Shown piece by piece: positions 25,961 through 35,328 of a stretch of DNA of 64,000 nt; the stretch's first letter is position 1, and every line of letters starts with the position of its first letter. A program made the translations under genes and the position numbers. This DNA comes from JAFGNV01 sp964612485. GTDB lineage: Bacteria > Chloroflexota > Anaerolineae > 4572-78 > J111. Location: positions 1 to 64,000 of the forward strand of contig CAZTFF010000028.1 in assembly GCA_964612485.1 (NCBI GenBank), read 5' to 3'. Below the pieces are notes generated by a model. It was not told where the DNA came from, searched no databases, and worked only from the letters and a program-made list of their open reading frames with translations.

Positions 25961-27235
25961 ATGGAAAAACCACTCACCAAAAATATCAAAGCCGATCAAG
26001 AGCCACTCGATCTGCAAGCTTACGAACAAGCCGGCGGCTACCAGGCCGCGCGTAAGGCGCTGCAAACGATGTCGCCGCAAGAGGTGACGGAAGAAGTGAA
26101 AGAATCGAACCTGCGCGGACGCGGCGGGGCCGGGTTTCCCACCGGCGTCAAATGGAGTTTTGTGCCGATGGGCGATGACGCGCCTCAGCCCAAATACCTC
26201 ATCGCCAACGCCGACGAGATGGAACCCGGCACTTTCAAAGACCGCCTGCTCCTGGAAGGGGATCCTCACCAATTGATCGAGGGCATGATCGTCAGCGCCT
26301 ACGCCATCCAGGCCAGGGTGGGCTACGTGTTTCTGCGCTGGGCCTATCGCCGCATCGCTCGCCTGCTGGAACGGGCCATTGCCGACGCCTACCGGACCGG
26401 CTATTTGGGCCAAAACATTCTCGGCTCCGGCTTTGATCTGGACCTGCACCTGCACATCAGCGCCGGGCGCTACATGTGCGGCGAGGAAACCGGCCTGCTC
26501 AACGCCCTGGAAGGAAAACGGGCCACGCCCCGCGACAAACCGCCCTATCCGCAGGTGAGCGGCCTGTTTAGCAAACCGACCATCGTCAACAATGTGGAAA
26601 CCCTGTACAACGTGCCCCACATCATCACCCACGGCGCGGAATGGTTTACCAATCTCAGCCACAGCAAAGACGGCGGCACCAAAATCTACGGCGTCAGCGG
26701 CAAAGTCAACACGCCCGGCGCGTGGGAATTGCCCCTGGGCATCACCCTGCGCGAGCTGCTGGAAGAACACGCCGGCGGCATGCGCGATGGTCTGTCGTTC
26801 AAAGGCGCGCTGCCCGGCGGCGCATCAACCGATTTTTTGATCGAAGACCACCTGGACACCAATCTCGATTACCAGTCGGTGATGGAAGCGGGTAGCCGTT
26901 TGGGCACCGGCACGGTGATCGTGCTGGATGACCAGACCTGCCCCGTAGGTATGGTGCATAACCTGGAGCAGTTTTTTGCTCAAGAGTCATGCGGCTGGTG
27001 TACGCCCTGCCGCGAGGGCCTGCCCTGGACCGAAAAAATCCTGGCAGCCATCGAAGCGGGGCAGGGCCAAATGCGCGATCTGGACCGGTTGGCCCAACAG
27101 GCCAAATTGATGGCGCCCGGCAATACCTTCTGCGCCCTGGCCCCCGGCGCGGTAGAGCCGCTGCAAAGCGCCCTGAAATATTTTCGAGATGATTTTGAAG
27201 CTCACATTCGCCAACAACGGTGTCCCTGGAGTTAA
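25961..27235 (+). CDS. nuoF: NADH-quinone oxidoreductase subunit F (NADH- and FMN-binding)
   Basis: About 424 residues. NADH/FMN site motifs are LRGRGGAGFPTGVKWSF and ANADEMEPGTFKDRLLLEG; SAGRYMCGEETGLLNALEG follows. Cluster N3 Cys ligands are in ESCGWCTPCREG and NTFCALAPGAVEP. I use the ATG at 25961; a GTG at 25952 extends it by three residues. It accepts hydride from NADH. The stop is separated from nuoG by 2 bases. Confidence 0.95.
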   Translation: MEKPLTKNIKADQEPLDLQAYEQAGGYQAARKALQTMSPQEVTEEVKESNLRGRGGAGFPTGVKWSFVPMGDDAPQPKYLIANADEMEPGTFKDRLLLEGDPHQLIEGMIVSAYAIQARVGYVFLRWAYRRIARLLERAIADAYRTGYLGQNILGSGFDLDLHLHISAGRYMCGEETGLLNALEGKRATPRDKPPYPQVSGLFSKPTIVNNVETLYNVPHIITHGAEWFTNLSHSKDGGTKIYGVSGKVNTPGAWELPLGITLRELLEEHAGGMRDGLSFKGALPGGASTDFLIEDHLDTNLDYQSVMEAGSRLGTGTVIVLDDQTCPVGMVHNLEQFFAQESCGWCTPCREGLPWTEKILAAIEAGQGQMRDLDRLAQQAKLMAPGNTFCALAPGAVEPLQSALKYFRDDFEAHIRQQRCPWS

Positions 27236-27237
27236 CC

Positions 27238-29940
27238 ATGCCGCTTATTTTTATCGACAACGTGCCTTACGAAGTTGAATCGGGCCAGAATATTTTGCAG
27301 GCCAGCCTGTCGCTGGGCCTGAACCTGCCTTATTTTTGCTGGCACCCGGCTATGGGATCGGTGGGAGCCTGCCGCTTGTGCGCGGTGCAGCAGTTCAAAG
27401 ACGAGGAAGACACCCAGGGCAAATTGGTGATGGGCTGCATGACGCCCGCTAAAAACGGGACGCGAGTCTCCATCAACCATCCCGAAGCCGCCGCGTTTCG
27501 CAAAAATGTGCTGGAATGGCTGATGATCAATCATCCCCACGACTGCCCTATTTGTGATGAAGGCGGCGAGTGCCACCTGCAAGATATGACGGTGATGACG
27601 GGCCACGCCTACCGCGAATTCCGCTTCAACAAGCGTACCTATCGCAACCAATACCTTGGCCCGCTCATCAACCACGAGATGAACCGCTGCATCCAATGTT
27701 ACCGCTGCGTGCGCTTTTACAACGATTACGCCGGCGGCGACGACCTGCAAGCCTTTGCCGCGCACGATCACGTTTATTTTGGCCGCCACGAAGACGGCGT
27801 GCTGCAGAGCGAGTTCAGCGGCAACCTGGTTGAGGTCTGCCCCACCGGCGTCTTCACCGATAAAACCCTCAAGCAACATTACACCCGCAAGTGGGACCTG
27901 CAAACCGCGCCCTCTATCTGCGGCCACTGCGGCCTGGGCTGCAACACCATCCCCGGCGAACGGTACGGCCAATTGCGGCGCATCCGCAACCGGTACAATT
28001 ACGAAGTAAACGGCTATTTTTTGTGCGACCGGGGGCGCTACGGCTACGAATACGTCAACAGCCCGCAGCGCATCCGGCAACCCCTGCTGCGGCGTCAAAA
28101 TGATGAAAACGCCGAACCGGCCGGCAGCCAGGACGCGCTGGAACACGCCGCCTCGATCATCAAAAACAGCAAAGGCGTGGTGGGCATTGGTTCACCCCGC
28201 GCCTCGCTGGAAAGTAATTTTGCCTTGCAGCAGTTGGTTGGCCCGGATAATTTCTGCACCGGCCTGGCGGAGAAAGAGCAGCAACTGACCACCCGCATCC
28301 TACAAATTTTACAGCAAGGCCCGGCCCGTTCGCCCTCGTTGCGCCAGGTGAGAGAGGCTGATGCGGTGTTGATCCTGGGAGAGGACGTAACCAACACCGC
28401 CCCGCTGATGGCGCTGGCCGTGCGTCAGGCCGTCCGCAATCAACCTTTGGAAATTTCCAGAGGGTTGAATATCCCCGACTGGCACGATGCCGCCGTGCGC
28501 GAGGCCATCCAGGACCAAATAGGGCCGCTGTTTGTGGCCACACCCACCGCCACCAAACTGGATGATGTAGCCACGCAAACCTACCACGCCGCGCCCGCCG
28601 ACATCGCCCGGCTGGGTTTTGCCGTGGCGCACCAACTTGATGCCAACGCCCCCACCGTGCCCGATTTGCCGGAGGAGGCGCAAGCCCTGGTGCAAACCGC
28701 TGCCGAAGCTTTAAAAGAGGCCCAACGCCCGCTGGTAATTTCGGGCCTGAGCCTGGGCAGCGAAGCCGTGATCGACGCCGCGGCCAATGTGGCCCAGGCC
28801 CTGAGCCGGGCCGAACAACCCGCCTCTCTTGCTTTTGTGGTGCCTGAAGGCAATACCATCGGCGTAAGTTTACTAAGCAACCATTCGCTGGCGGATGCCC
28901 TGCCTGCCGTAGAAAACGGCAGCGCCGATACGGTTATCATTGCCGAAAATGACCTGTTCCGGCGTCTCGACCCGGCCCGGGTAGAAACGCTGCTGACCCA
29001 GGCCAAACACGTCATCGCGCTGGATCATTTGCAAAACGCAACCACCGCCCGCGCCGAGGTGGTGCTGCCCGCCGGCACGTTTGCCGAAAGCAGCGGTACG
29101 TTGGTCAACAACGAAGGGCGGGCGCAGCGATTTTATACCGTTTTTGAACCGGGCGACGCCATTCAAGCAAGCTGGCGCTGGCTGGCCCAATTGGCCGATC
29201 CCACGGGGGCCGGGCCAAACCTCGATGAAATCATGGCCAGGTTGGGCGAAACGTGGCCGATTTTTGCCTCGATCACAGATATTACGCCCCTTGCCGATTT
29301 TCGGGTGGCCGGCCAGAAGATTCCGCGCCAGCCGCACCGATACAGCGGGCGCACGGCGATGCGGGCCAATGTGACGGTTCACGAACCTCAACCGGTTGAC
29401 GACCCGGATTCGCCGCTGGCCTATTCGATGGAGGGCTTCCAGGGCCAGCCGCCGCCGGGATTGATCAGCCGTTTCTGGTCCCCAGGTTGGAACTCGGTGC
29501 AGGCGGTCAACAAATTTCAGAGCGAAGTGGGCGGGCCGCTGTACGGCGGCGATTCCGGGCGGCGTTTGCTGGAGCCGGCGGGCGAAAACAACGCAGCTTA
29601 TTTCGAGTCCGTTCCGGCGGCATTCAAAGCCAGGCCGAACGAATGGCTGGTGCTCCCGATCCACCACATTTTTGGCTCGGAAGAATTGAGCAGCCATACG
29701 CCGGGCCTGGCCCACCTGACCCCGGAACCTTATTTGGCCGTGCCGCCAACCCTGGCCGATGAATTGGGCCTGAAACCGGGACACTCCGTGAAATTGAGAC
29801 TGGCCGCCAACCATTACGTGCTGCCGGTTGAACTGAAGCCCGATTTGCCCGCCGGCGTTACGGACCTGCCGGTCGGCCTGCCGGGCCTGCCGGATTGGGC
29901 GTTACCGGCCTGGGGTCGGATAAAAACCGAAGAACAATAA
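27238..29940 (+). CDS. nuoG: NADH-quinone oxidoreductase subunit G
   Basis: About 900 residues. The N-terminal ferredoxin domain has PYFCWHPAMGSVGACRLCAV and later MGCM for cluster N1b. HDCPICDEGGECHLQD (with an upstream His) binds N5, and NRCIQCYRCVRFYND begins the N4 pair. ICGHCGLGCN is an extra four-Cys cluster site of the molybdopterin-oxidoreductase-like domain that only some NuoG proteins keep (N7). I chose ATG 27238 because GGAG lies 6 bases before it. The C-terminal ~200 residues are a diverged MopB-like tail. Confidence 0.93.
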   Translation: MPLIFIDNVPYEVESGQNILQASLSLGLNLPYFCWHPAMGSVGACRLCAVQQFKDEEDTQGKLVMGCMTPAKNGTRVSINHPEAAAFRKNVLEWLMINHPHDCPICDEGGECHLQDMTVMTGHAYREFRFNKRTYRNQYLGPLINHEMNRCIQCYRCVRFYNDYAGGDDLQAFAAHDHVYFGRHEDGVLQSEFSGNLVEVCPTGVFTDKTLKQHYTRKWDLQTAPSICGHCGLGCNTIPGERYGQLRRIRNRYNYEVNGYFLCDRGRYGYEYVNSPQRIRQPLLRRQNDENAEPAGSQDALEHAASIIKNSKGVVGIGSPRASLESNFALQQLVGPDNFCTGLAEKEQQLTTRILQILQQGPARSPSLRQVREADAVLILGEDVTNTAPLMALAVRQAVRNQPLEISRGLNIPDWHDAAVREAIQDQIGPLFVATPTATKLDDVATQTYHAAPADIARLGFAVAHQLDANAPTVPDLPEEAQALVQTAAEALKEAQRPLVISGLSLGSEAVIDAAANVAQALSRAEQPASLAFVVPEGNTIGVSLLSNHSLADALPAVENGSADTVIIAENDLFRRLDPARVETLLTQAKHVIALDHLQNATTARAEVVLPAGTFAESSGTLVNNEGRAQRFYTVFEPGDAIQASWRWLAQLADPTGAGPNLDEIMARLGETWPIFASITDITPLADFRVAGQKIPRQPHRYSGRTAMRANVTVHEPQPVDDPDSPLAYSMEGFQGQPPPGLISRFWSPGWNSVQAVNKFQSEVGGPLYGGDSGRRLLEPAGENNAAYFESVPAAFKARPNEWLVLPIHHIFGSEELSSHTPGLAHLTPEPYLAVPPTLADELGLKPGHSVKLRLAANHYVLPVELKPDLPAGVTDLPVGLPGLPDWALPAWGRIKTEEQ

Positions 29941-29955
29941 AGGAGAATTTTCGAA

Positions 29956-31305
29956 ATGACCAAAGAATTTGACGTAATTGTAATAGGCACCGGCTCTGCC
30001 GGATTAACCGTAGCTTATGGCTGTCATTCAGCAGATTGGCGAGTAGCGGTAATTGACTCGCGCCCCTTTGGCGGCACCTGCGCCCAACGCGGCTGCGACC
30101 CCAAAAAAGTGCTGGTGGGAGGCGCCCATGTGATAGATTGGTACAATCGCATGGAGGGGCACGGGCTGTCCGGCGAAAGAACTCACCTCAACTGGCCCGA
30201 ACTGATTCGCTTCAAACAAACGTTTACCGAACCGGTCTCTGACAGCAACAAAAAAGCCTTCACCAATGCCGGGATCGAGGCCATTCAGGGCCGGGCGCAT
30301 TTTGTCGATAAAACAACGCTGGCGGTGAACGGCGAAACATTGAGCGCCCGCTATGTGGTTATCGCCAGTGGCGCCAAACCCCGCCCCATGAACATTCCCG
30401 GCGAGGAGCATCTGACCACCAGCACCGAATTTATGGAACTGCCCCATTTGCCGGAACGCATTGTATTTATCGGCGGTGGCTACATCTCATTTGAATTTGC
30501 CCACATTGCCGCCCGAGCCGGCGCAAAGCCCAGAATTTTACACCGGAGCGCCACGCCCCTGAAAGGGTTTGATGCTGATGTGGTCAAACAACTGGTCGAA
30601 GCCAGCCGGAAGGCGAACATCGGCGTGCAGCTCAACACGGAGGTCGAAAAGATCGAAAAATATCCCGATCACCTGGTTATCCACACGCTTGAAGATGGCC
30701 GGGCGCAAACTTTTACCGCCGATATGGTGGTCCACGGCGCGGGCCGCGTGCCCGAAATTGATGATCTGGACCTGGACAAGGCCGGCATCGAACGAGAAAA
30801 ACAGGGCGTGACCGTGAACGAGTATATGCAAAGCGTATCCAACCCCGCCGTATACGCTGCCGGCGATTCGGCTGCTTCCGGGCTGCCCCTAACTCCCGTT
30901 GCCGGGATGGAAGGCCAGGTGGTGATAGCCAATTTGTTGGAAGGCAATCACCAACAGCCGGATTACCGGGGTGTACCGAGCGTGGTCTTTACCCTCCCGC
31001 CGCTGGCCACGGTTGGCCTGCGCGAGGATGAGGCGGAGGAACAAGGATTGAAGTTCAAGGTCAATCAGGGTGATTCCTCCGGCTGGTTTACGTCGCGGCG
31101 GGAGCGGCTCAATCACTCCGGTTTCAAAGTGTTGGTCGAGGAGGACACCGACAAAATCCTGGGCGCGCACATCTTGGGGCCGCACGCCGAAGAAGTGATC
31201 AATCTATTTGCTGTAGCCATTCGCTTTGGGCTAAAAGCGTCTGATTTGGAGCCAATCCCGATGGCGTATCCCACCAGTAGTTCCGATGTGAGCTATATGT
31301 TGTAG
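29956..31305 (+). CDS. Glutathione-reductase/lipoamide-dehydrogenase-like flavoprotein lacking the C-terminal catalytic His
   Basis: 449 residues, class I pyridine nucleotide disulfide oxidoreductase. FAD binding is VIVIGTGSAGLTVAYG, the redox disulfide is GGTCAQRGCDPKKVL, NAD(P) binding is IVFIGGGYISFEFAHIAARA, and the second FAD motif is VYAAGDSAASGLPL. The usual HPTxxE dyad at the end reads AYPTSSSDVSYML, so the catalytic base is replaced by Tyr; a subgroup of unknown substrate has this. It sits between nuoG and nuoH with AGGAG before the ATG, probably cotranscribed. Role unknown; a disulfide or quinone reductase is possible. Confidence 0.8.
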   Translation: MTKEFDVIVIGTGSAGLTVAYGCHSADWRVAVIDSRPFGGTCAQRGCDPKKVLVGGAHVIDWYNRMEGHGLSGERTHLNWPELIRFKQTFTEPVSDSNKKAFTNAGIEAIQGRAHFVDKTTLAVNGETLSARYVVIASGAKPRPMNIPGEEHLTTSTEFMELPHLPERIVFIGGGYISFEFAHIAARAGAKPRILHRSATPLKGFDADVVKQLVEASRKANIGVQLNTEVEKIEKYPDHLVIHTLEDGRAQTFTADMVVHGAGRVPEIDDLDLDKAGIEREKQGVTVNEYMQSVSNPAVYAAGDSAASGLPLTPVAGMEGQVVIANLLEGNHQQPDYRGVPSVVFTLPPLATVGLREDEAEEQGLKFKVNQGDSSGWFTSRRERLNHSGFKVLVEEDTDKILGAHILGPHAEEVINLFAVAIRFGLKASDLEPIPMAYPTSSSDVSYML

Positions 31306-31319
31306 GGTATTTATTCAGG

Positions 31320-31432
31320 TCACAGAGCTACACGGAGGGCCTTTTTTCAAAAAGGGCACAGAGTTTCACAGAGATAAAATTTCAAAGAATCTCCGCGTTT
31401 CTCTGTGATTTCTCTGCGCATCTCTGTGTAAC
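31320..31432. repeat. CTCTGTG-type repeat cluster before nuoH
   Basis: Repeated units such as CACAGAG, TTTCTCTGTGATTTCTCTG and GCATCTCTGTGTAACC fill the 151-base gap between the flavoprotein and nuoH. The end of the cluster closely matches the repeat at 21981-22024 (CTCTGCGCAT, CTCTGTGTAAC). No promoter-like sequence was convincing here. Confidence 0.5.
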
Positions 31433-31456
31433 CTGAGCAGTTACGTTGGAGCACGT

Positions 31457-32416
31457 ATGTCTGAAGTTATAATTGCATTACTCATTGTCCTCGGCGTTTT
31501 GATCACCGCGCTCACCACGGCGGCGGGCCTGATCTGGCTGGAGCGCCGCTTGTTGGGGCTGTGGCAGGACCGTTACGGCCCTAACCGGGTGGGGCCGTTT
31601 GGTATCTTCCAGGTGCTGGCCGATATGATCAAGATCATGAGCAAAGAGGATTGGATCCCGCCCTTTGCCGACAAGCCGGTCTTTGTGCTGGCCCCATCCG
31701 TGATCATGGTCACGGTGTTGATGTCGTTTGCCATCATTCCCTTTGCGCCGGGCATTGCCGTGATAGATTTCAACATCGGCCTGCTCTTTTTCCTGGCGAT
31801 GTCGTCGCTGGGCGCGTACAGCGTGGTGCTGGCCGGTTGGGCCTCGAACAACAAATACTCGCTGCTGGGCGGCCTGCGCAGCGCGGCCCAAATGCTCACC
31901 TACGAGGTGTTTATGGGCCTGTCGCTGTTGGGCGTGGTCATGCTGGCCGGCTCGCTGAACCTGCGCGAAATTGTGGAAGCGCAGCGCGGCATGTGGTTTT
32001 TTATCCCCCAATTTGTGGGATTGATCATCTTTTTGATCGCCGGGCTGGCCGAAACGCACCGCCTGCCCTTTGACCTGCCCGAAGCCGAAAGCGAGCTGGT
32101 GGCCGGTTACCACGCCGAATATTCGGGCATCAAATTTGGCATGTTCTTTGTGGGCGAATACCTGGGCATCACTTTGATCTCTATGTTGATCGTCACCCTG
32201 TTTTTTGGCGGCTGGCTGGGGCCTGGATTTTTGCCGCCGTTGGTCTGGTTTGGCCTGAAAACCTTTGTGTTCCTGGCCTTTTTCATTTTGATGCGGGCCT
32301 CGCTGCCCCGGCCCCGTTACGATCAGTTGATGGCCTACGGCTGGAAAATATTGATGCCGCTGGCCCTGTTAAATCTTATCGTGACAGGAGGATTGTTACT
32401 TTTTTGGGGGGGATAG
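31457..32416 (+). CDS. nuoH: NADH-quinone oxidoreductase subunit H
   Basis: 319 residues with about eight membrane helices. Family-defining segments are LIWLERRLLGLWQDRYGPNR, GIFQVLADMIKIMSKEDWIP, YSLLGGLRSAAQMLTYEVFM and the quinone-cavity loop RLPFDLPEAESELVAGYHAEYSG. It forms the quinone channel between NuoB/D and the membrane arm. A molybdopterin oxidoreductase gene follows 30 bases later instead of nuoI. Confidence 0.95.
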   Translation: MSEVIIALLIVLGVLITALTTAAGLIWLERRLLGLWQDRYGPNRVGPFGIFQVLADMIKIMSKEDWIPPFADKPVFVLAPSVIMVTVLMSFAIIPFAPGIAVIDFNIGLLFFLAMSSLGAYSVVLAGWASNNKYSLLGGLRSAAQMLTYEVFMGLSLLGVVMLAGSLNLREIVEAQRGMWFFIPQFVGLIIFLIAGLAETHRLPFDLPEAESELVAGYHAEYSGIKFGMFFVGEYLGITLISMLIVTLFFGGWLGPGFLPPLVWFGLKTFVFLAFFILMRASLPRPRYDQLMAYGWKILMPLALLNLIVTGGLLLFWGG

Positions 32417-32446
32417 ATACTTGTGATAACCAATGAGGAGGAAACA

Positions 32447-34174
32447 ATGCGAAAAATTTCGATTTTTATAGGAGCCTTATTGGGCAGCATCAGCGCCCTG
32501 GCCGCGATGGCCCTGTTGTACCTGGGCGACTCGCTGGCCGGGCTGCTCTTTGTGCCGTTCGATATCTTTGATTGGCTGGCCCGCACTCTGCCCGGCGACA
32601 TCATTACCCTGGGCATCGATACCATCGTCAACCTGATCATTGGCCTGAATTTGACCCAACTCGGCTCGACCAGCGAGATCGCCAAACTCACCGAACAACT
32701 GATGGCCCTGGCCCTGTTTGTGGGCCTCGGCGTTGTGCTGGGTGGGGTGGTGGCCTGGGTGCTCAACCGGTGGCAGTGGCCGGGCTGGCAGGTGGGCGGA
32801 ACCGGGGGATTTTTCATTTTCCTGTTTGTATTGATTATTGAAAGCGGACTAGGCAATCTGGGATCGCCCCTGGTATTTTTGTGGCTGGCGATTGTGCTGG
32901 TGGGCTGGGGTGCCCTGTTGGGCCACTGGCTCCACTCGTTGGGTGTCCAGACTGCCGAAATGACTGAAGAGGCGCGTCGTTCACGCCGCTCGGCTCTCGT
33001 AAAAATGAGCGGTGGTTCGATAGCGATGGCCCTGGCCGCGTGGGGATTAGGCTCCCTGTTCAAAGAATCCGAAGCATCAACCGGGGCCGGGCAGCCGTTG
33101 GACGCGCTCCCCACAACCGAACCCCAGGCGCAGGCCGGCCAACCCACGCCCACCAATTCACCCGCAGCTACGGCAACGTCTACACCCCAGCCAACGCAAG
33201 AGGCGGCCCCTGCGTCTACAGAAATAGCGCCCTCACCGGAAGCCACATCGACGCCACAGCCGACAGCCACCGTAACCAACCGGGAAAAAATAGAGCCGGC
33301 CCCGGGCACCCGCTCCGAGATCACCGACAACGAAGATTTCTACCGCATCGACATCAATACCCGGCCGGTCACGATTGACCGGGAGTCCTGGATGGTAGAG
33401 GTCGAGGGCCTGTTTGACAACGCCCGCCCCCTGACCCTGGCCGATCTGATGGCCTATCCCGCGATTACGCATCCGCTCACGCTTAGCTGCATTTCCAATC
33501 GCATTGGCGGCGATCTGATCAGCGCCAGCAACTGGACCGGCGCGCGGCTGCGGGATGTGCTGCAAGATTTAGGCATCCGGCCCGAAGCGCAAGAACTTTA
33601 CATTGAAGCCGCCGACGGTTTTTACGAGAGCGTGGCTATGGAAGATATGATGGATCCCCGCGTGCTGCTGGTGTACGGCATGAACGGCGAAACCCTGCCG
33701 GTAGAACACGGCTTTCCGCTGCGAATTTACATTCCCAACCGCTACGGCATGAAGCAGCCCAAGTGGATCACGCGCATCGAGGCCATCGATGAACAAGGGC
33801 CGGGCTACTGGGTGGATCGCGGCTGGAGCGCCAAAGCCCGCCCGCGTATTATTTCGATGATCGATACCGTGGCCACCAATGAAACGGTCGATGGCCGCAT
33901 CCCGGTGGGCGGCATTGCCTGGGCCGGAGACCGGGGCATCGAAAAAGTAGAAGTGAGGGTTGATGACGGCGACTGGGTGGAAGCCGCGCTGCGCACCCCG
34001 CCGCTCAGCCAACTCATCTGGGTGCAGTGGCGCTACGATTGGCCCGGTACGCCCGGCGAACACACCTTCACCGTCCGCGCCACCGACGGCACCGGCGCGC
34101 TGCAAATTGGCGAAGAACAACCCGTTCGCCCCGACGGCGCGACCGGCTATCATTCGGTGACAGTTACAGTTTGA
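32447..34174 (+). CDS. Membrane-anchored molybdopterin oxidoreductase (sulfite-oxidase fold)
   Basis: About 575 residues. The first ~195 carry four or five hydrophobic helices (LIGALLGSISALAAMALLYL-like start; LFVGLGVVLGGVVAWVL; FFIFLFVLIIESGL; LVFLWLAIVLVGWGALLG). A second hydrophobic segment and a Pro/Thr-rich linker (residues ~215-285) follow. The Moco domain has the conserved molybdenum Cys in THPLTLSCISNRIGGDLIS, and GFPLRIYIPNRYGMKQPKWI and a C-terminal Ig-like dimer domain (FTVRATDGTG) follow. The enzyme domain is thus outside the membrane. I chose the ATG at 32447 because GAGGAGG lies 5 bases before it. Substrate unknown. Confidence 0.85.
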   Translation: MRKISIFIGALLGSISALAAMALLYLGDSLAGLLFVPFDIFDWLARTLPGDIITLGIDTIVNLIIGLNLTQLGSTSEIAKLTEQLMALALFVGLGVVLGGVVAWVLNRWQWPGWQVGGTGGFFIFLFVLIIESGLGNLGSPLVFLWLAIVLVGWGALLGHWLHSLGVQTAEMTEEARRSRRSALVKMSGGSIAMALAAWGLGSLFKESEASTGAGQPLDALPTTEPQAQAGQPTPTNSPAATATSTPQPTQEAAPASTEIAPSPEATSTPQPTATVTNREKIEPAPGTRSEITDNEDFYRIDINTRPVTIDRESWMVEVEGLFDNARPLTLADLMAYPAITHPLTLSCISNRIGGDLISASNWTGARLRDVLQDLGIRPEAQELYIEAADGFYESVAMEDMMDPRVLLVYGMNGETLPVEHGFPLRIYIPNRYGMKQPKWITRIEAIDEQGPGYWVDRGWSAKARPRIISMIDTVATNETVDGRIPVGGIAWAGDRGIEKVEVRVDDGDWVEAALRTPPLSQLIWVQWRYDWPGTPGEHTFTVRATDGTGALQIGEEQPVRPDGATGYHSVTVTV

Positions 34175-34180
34175 GACAGA

Positions 34181-34280
34181 NNNNNNNNNNNNNNNNNNNN
34201 NNNNNNNNNNNNNNNNNNNNNNNNNNNNNNNNNNNNNNNNNNNNNNNNNNNNNNNNNNNNNNNNNNNNNNNNNNNNNNNN
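34181..34280. other. Assembly gap (100 N)
   Basis: One hundred undetermined bases between the molybdopterin oxidoreductase and nuoI. The length is likely a placeholder, so the true distance and any gene in it are unknown. Gene order on both sides (nuoH before, nuoI after) suggests the scaffold join is correct. Confidence 0.95.
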
Positions 34281-34295
34281 GTCAGGAGTTAATTG

Positions 34296-34811
34296 ATGCT
34301 GAGTTTGCTAAAAACCATTTGGGCCGTGTTGACCCACACCTTTCGCAAACGGGCCACGGTGCAATATCCCGAAGAAAAACCGTATCTGGCGCCCCGTTAC
34401 CGGGGCCGCATCATCCTGTCCCGCGACCCTGACGGCGAAGAAAGGTGTGTGGCCTGTTACCTGTGCGCCATCGCCTGCCCGGTGGACTGCATTGCCCTGC
34501 AAGCCACAGAAGACGAACACGGCCGGCGCTACCCCGACATCTTTCGCATCAACTTCTCCCGCTGTATTTTCTGCGGCCTGTGCGAAGAAGCCTGCCCCAC
34601 TTACGCCATCCAACTCACGCCGGATTATGAAATGAGCGAGTATCAGCGGCAGAGTCTGGTATACGAGAAAGAAGATTTATTGATTGACGGCCCCGGCAAA
34701 TATCCCGACTACAACTTCTACCGCGTGGCCGGGCTGTCCATTGGCGGCAAAGACAAAGGCGAGGCCGAAAACGAAGCCCCACCGGTGGATGTGTGGGATT
34801 TGATGCCGTAG
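34296..34811 (+). CDS. nuoI: NADH-quinone oxidoreductase subunit I
   Basis: 171 residues. Two 4Fe-4S motifs are clear: ERCVACYLCAIACPVDCIAL and SRCIFCGLCEEACPTYAI. The N-terminal amphipathic part (LLKTIWAVLTHTFRKR) and RGRIILSRDPDGEE are typical. It bridges NuoG and NuoB electron transfer. The ATG at 34296 has GGAG 7 bases before it. It starts 16 bases after the assembly gap. Confidence 0.95.
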   Translation: MLSLLKTIWAVLTHTFRKRATVQYPEEKPYLAPRYRGRIILSRDPDGEERCVACYLCAIACPVDCIALQATEDEHGRRYPDIFRINFSRCIFCGLCEEACPTYAIQLTPDYEMSEYQRQSLVYEKEDLLIDGPGKYPDYNFYRVAGLSIGGKDKGEAENEAPPVDVWDLMP

Positions 34812-34820
34812 GAGGACTAC

Positions 34821-35318
34821 ATGAATCTTGTTTTCTATCTGGCCGCACTGGTGGCCGTTGTATCAACTATCATGGTGATTACCCGCCTGAACGCCATTCA
34901 CGCCTTGTTGTACCTGGCGGTATCGCTGCTGGCGGTGGCCCTGGTATTTTTCAGTCTGGGCGCGCCGTTTGTGGCCGCCCTGGAGGTGATTATCTACGCC
35001 GGGGCCATTATCGTGCTGTTTGTGTTTGTCGTCATGCTGCTCGATGTGGGACCGCAAAGCGCCCGGCAGGAGCGGCAGTGGCTAACGCCCGGCATGTGGA
35101 CAGGACCATCAATTCTGGCCTTGATCCTGCTGGCCGAATTGATCTACGTGCTGGGCTGGAGCCATAGCCCGCTGTCCGGTGTCAACCCGATTGATCCCCA
35201 GGCCGTGGGCAGCGCCTTGTTTGGCCCCTATTTATTGGGCGTCGAACTGGTATCGCTGCTGCTGCTGGCCGGCATGGTGGGCGCGCTCCACCTGGGCCGT
35301 CGAGAAGAAAAAAAGTAA
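34821..35318 (+). CDS. nuoJ: NADH-quinone oxidoreductase subunit J
   Basis: 165 residues with five membrane helices. The family segment ALEVIIYAGAIIVLFVFVVM contains the pi-bulge region of helix 3; LYLAVSLLAVALVFFSLGAP precedes it. GGAGG lies before the ATG. It is part of the membrane arm at the quinone-module junction. The C-terminal RREEKK is short and basic. Confidence 0.93.
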   Translation: MNLVFYLAALVAVVSTIMVITRLNAIHALLYLAVSLLAVALVFFSLGAPFVAALEVIIYAGAIIVLFVFVVMLLDVGPQSARQERQWLTPGMWTGPSILALILLAELIYVLGWSHSPLSGVNPIDPQAVGSALFGPYLLGVELVSLLLLAGMVGALHLGRREEKK

Positions 35319-35328
35319 GGAGTAACTT

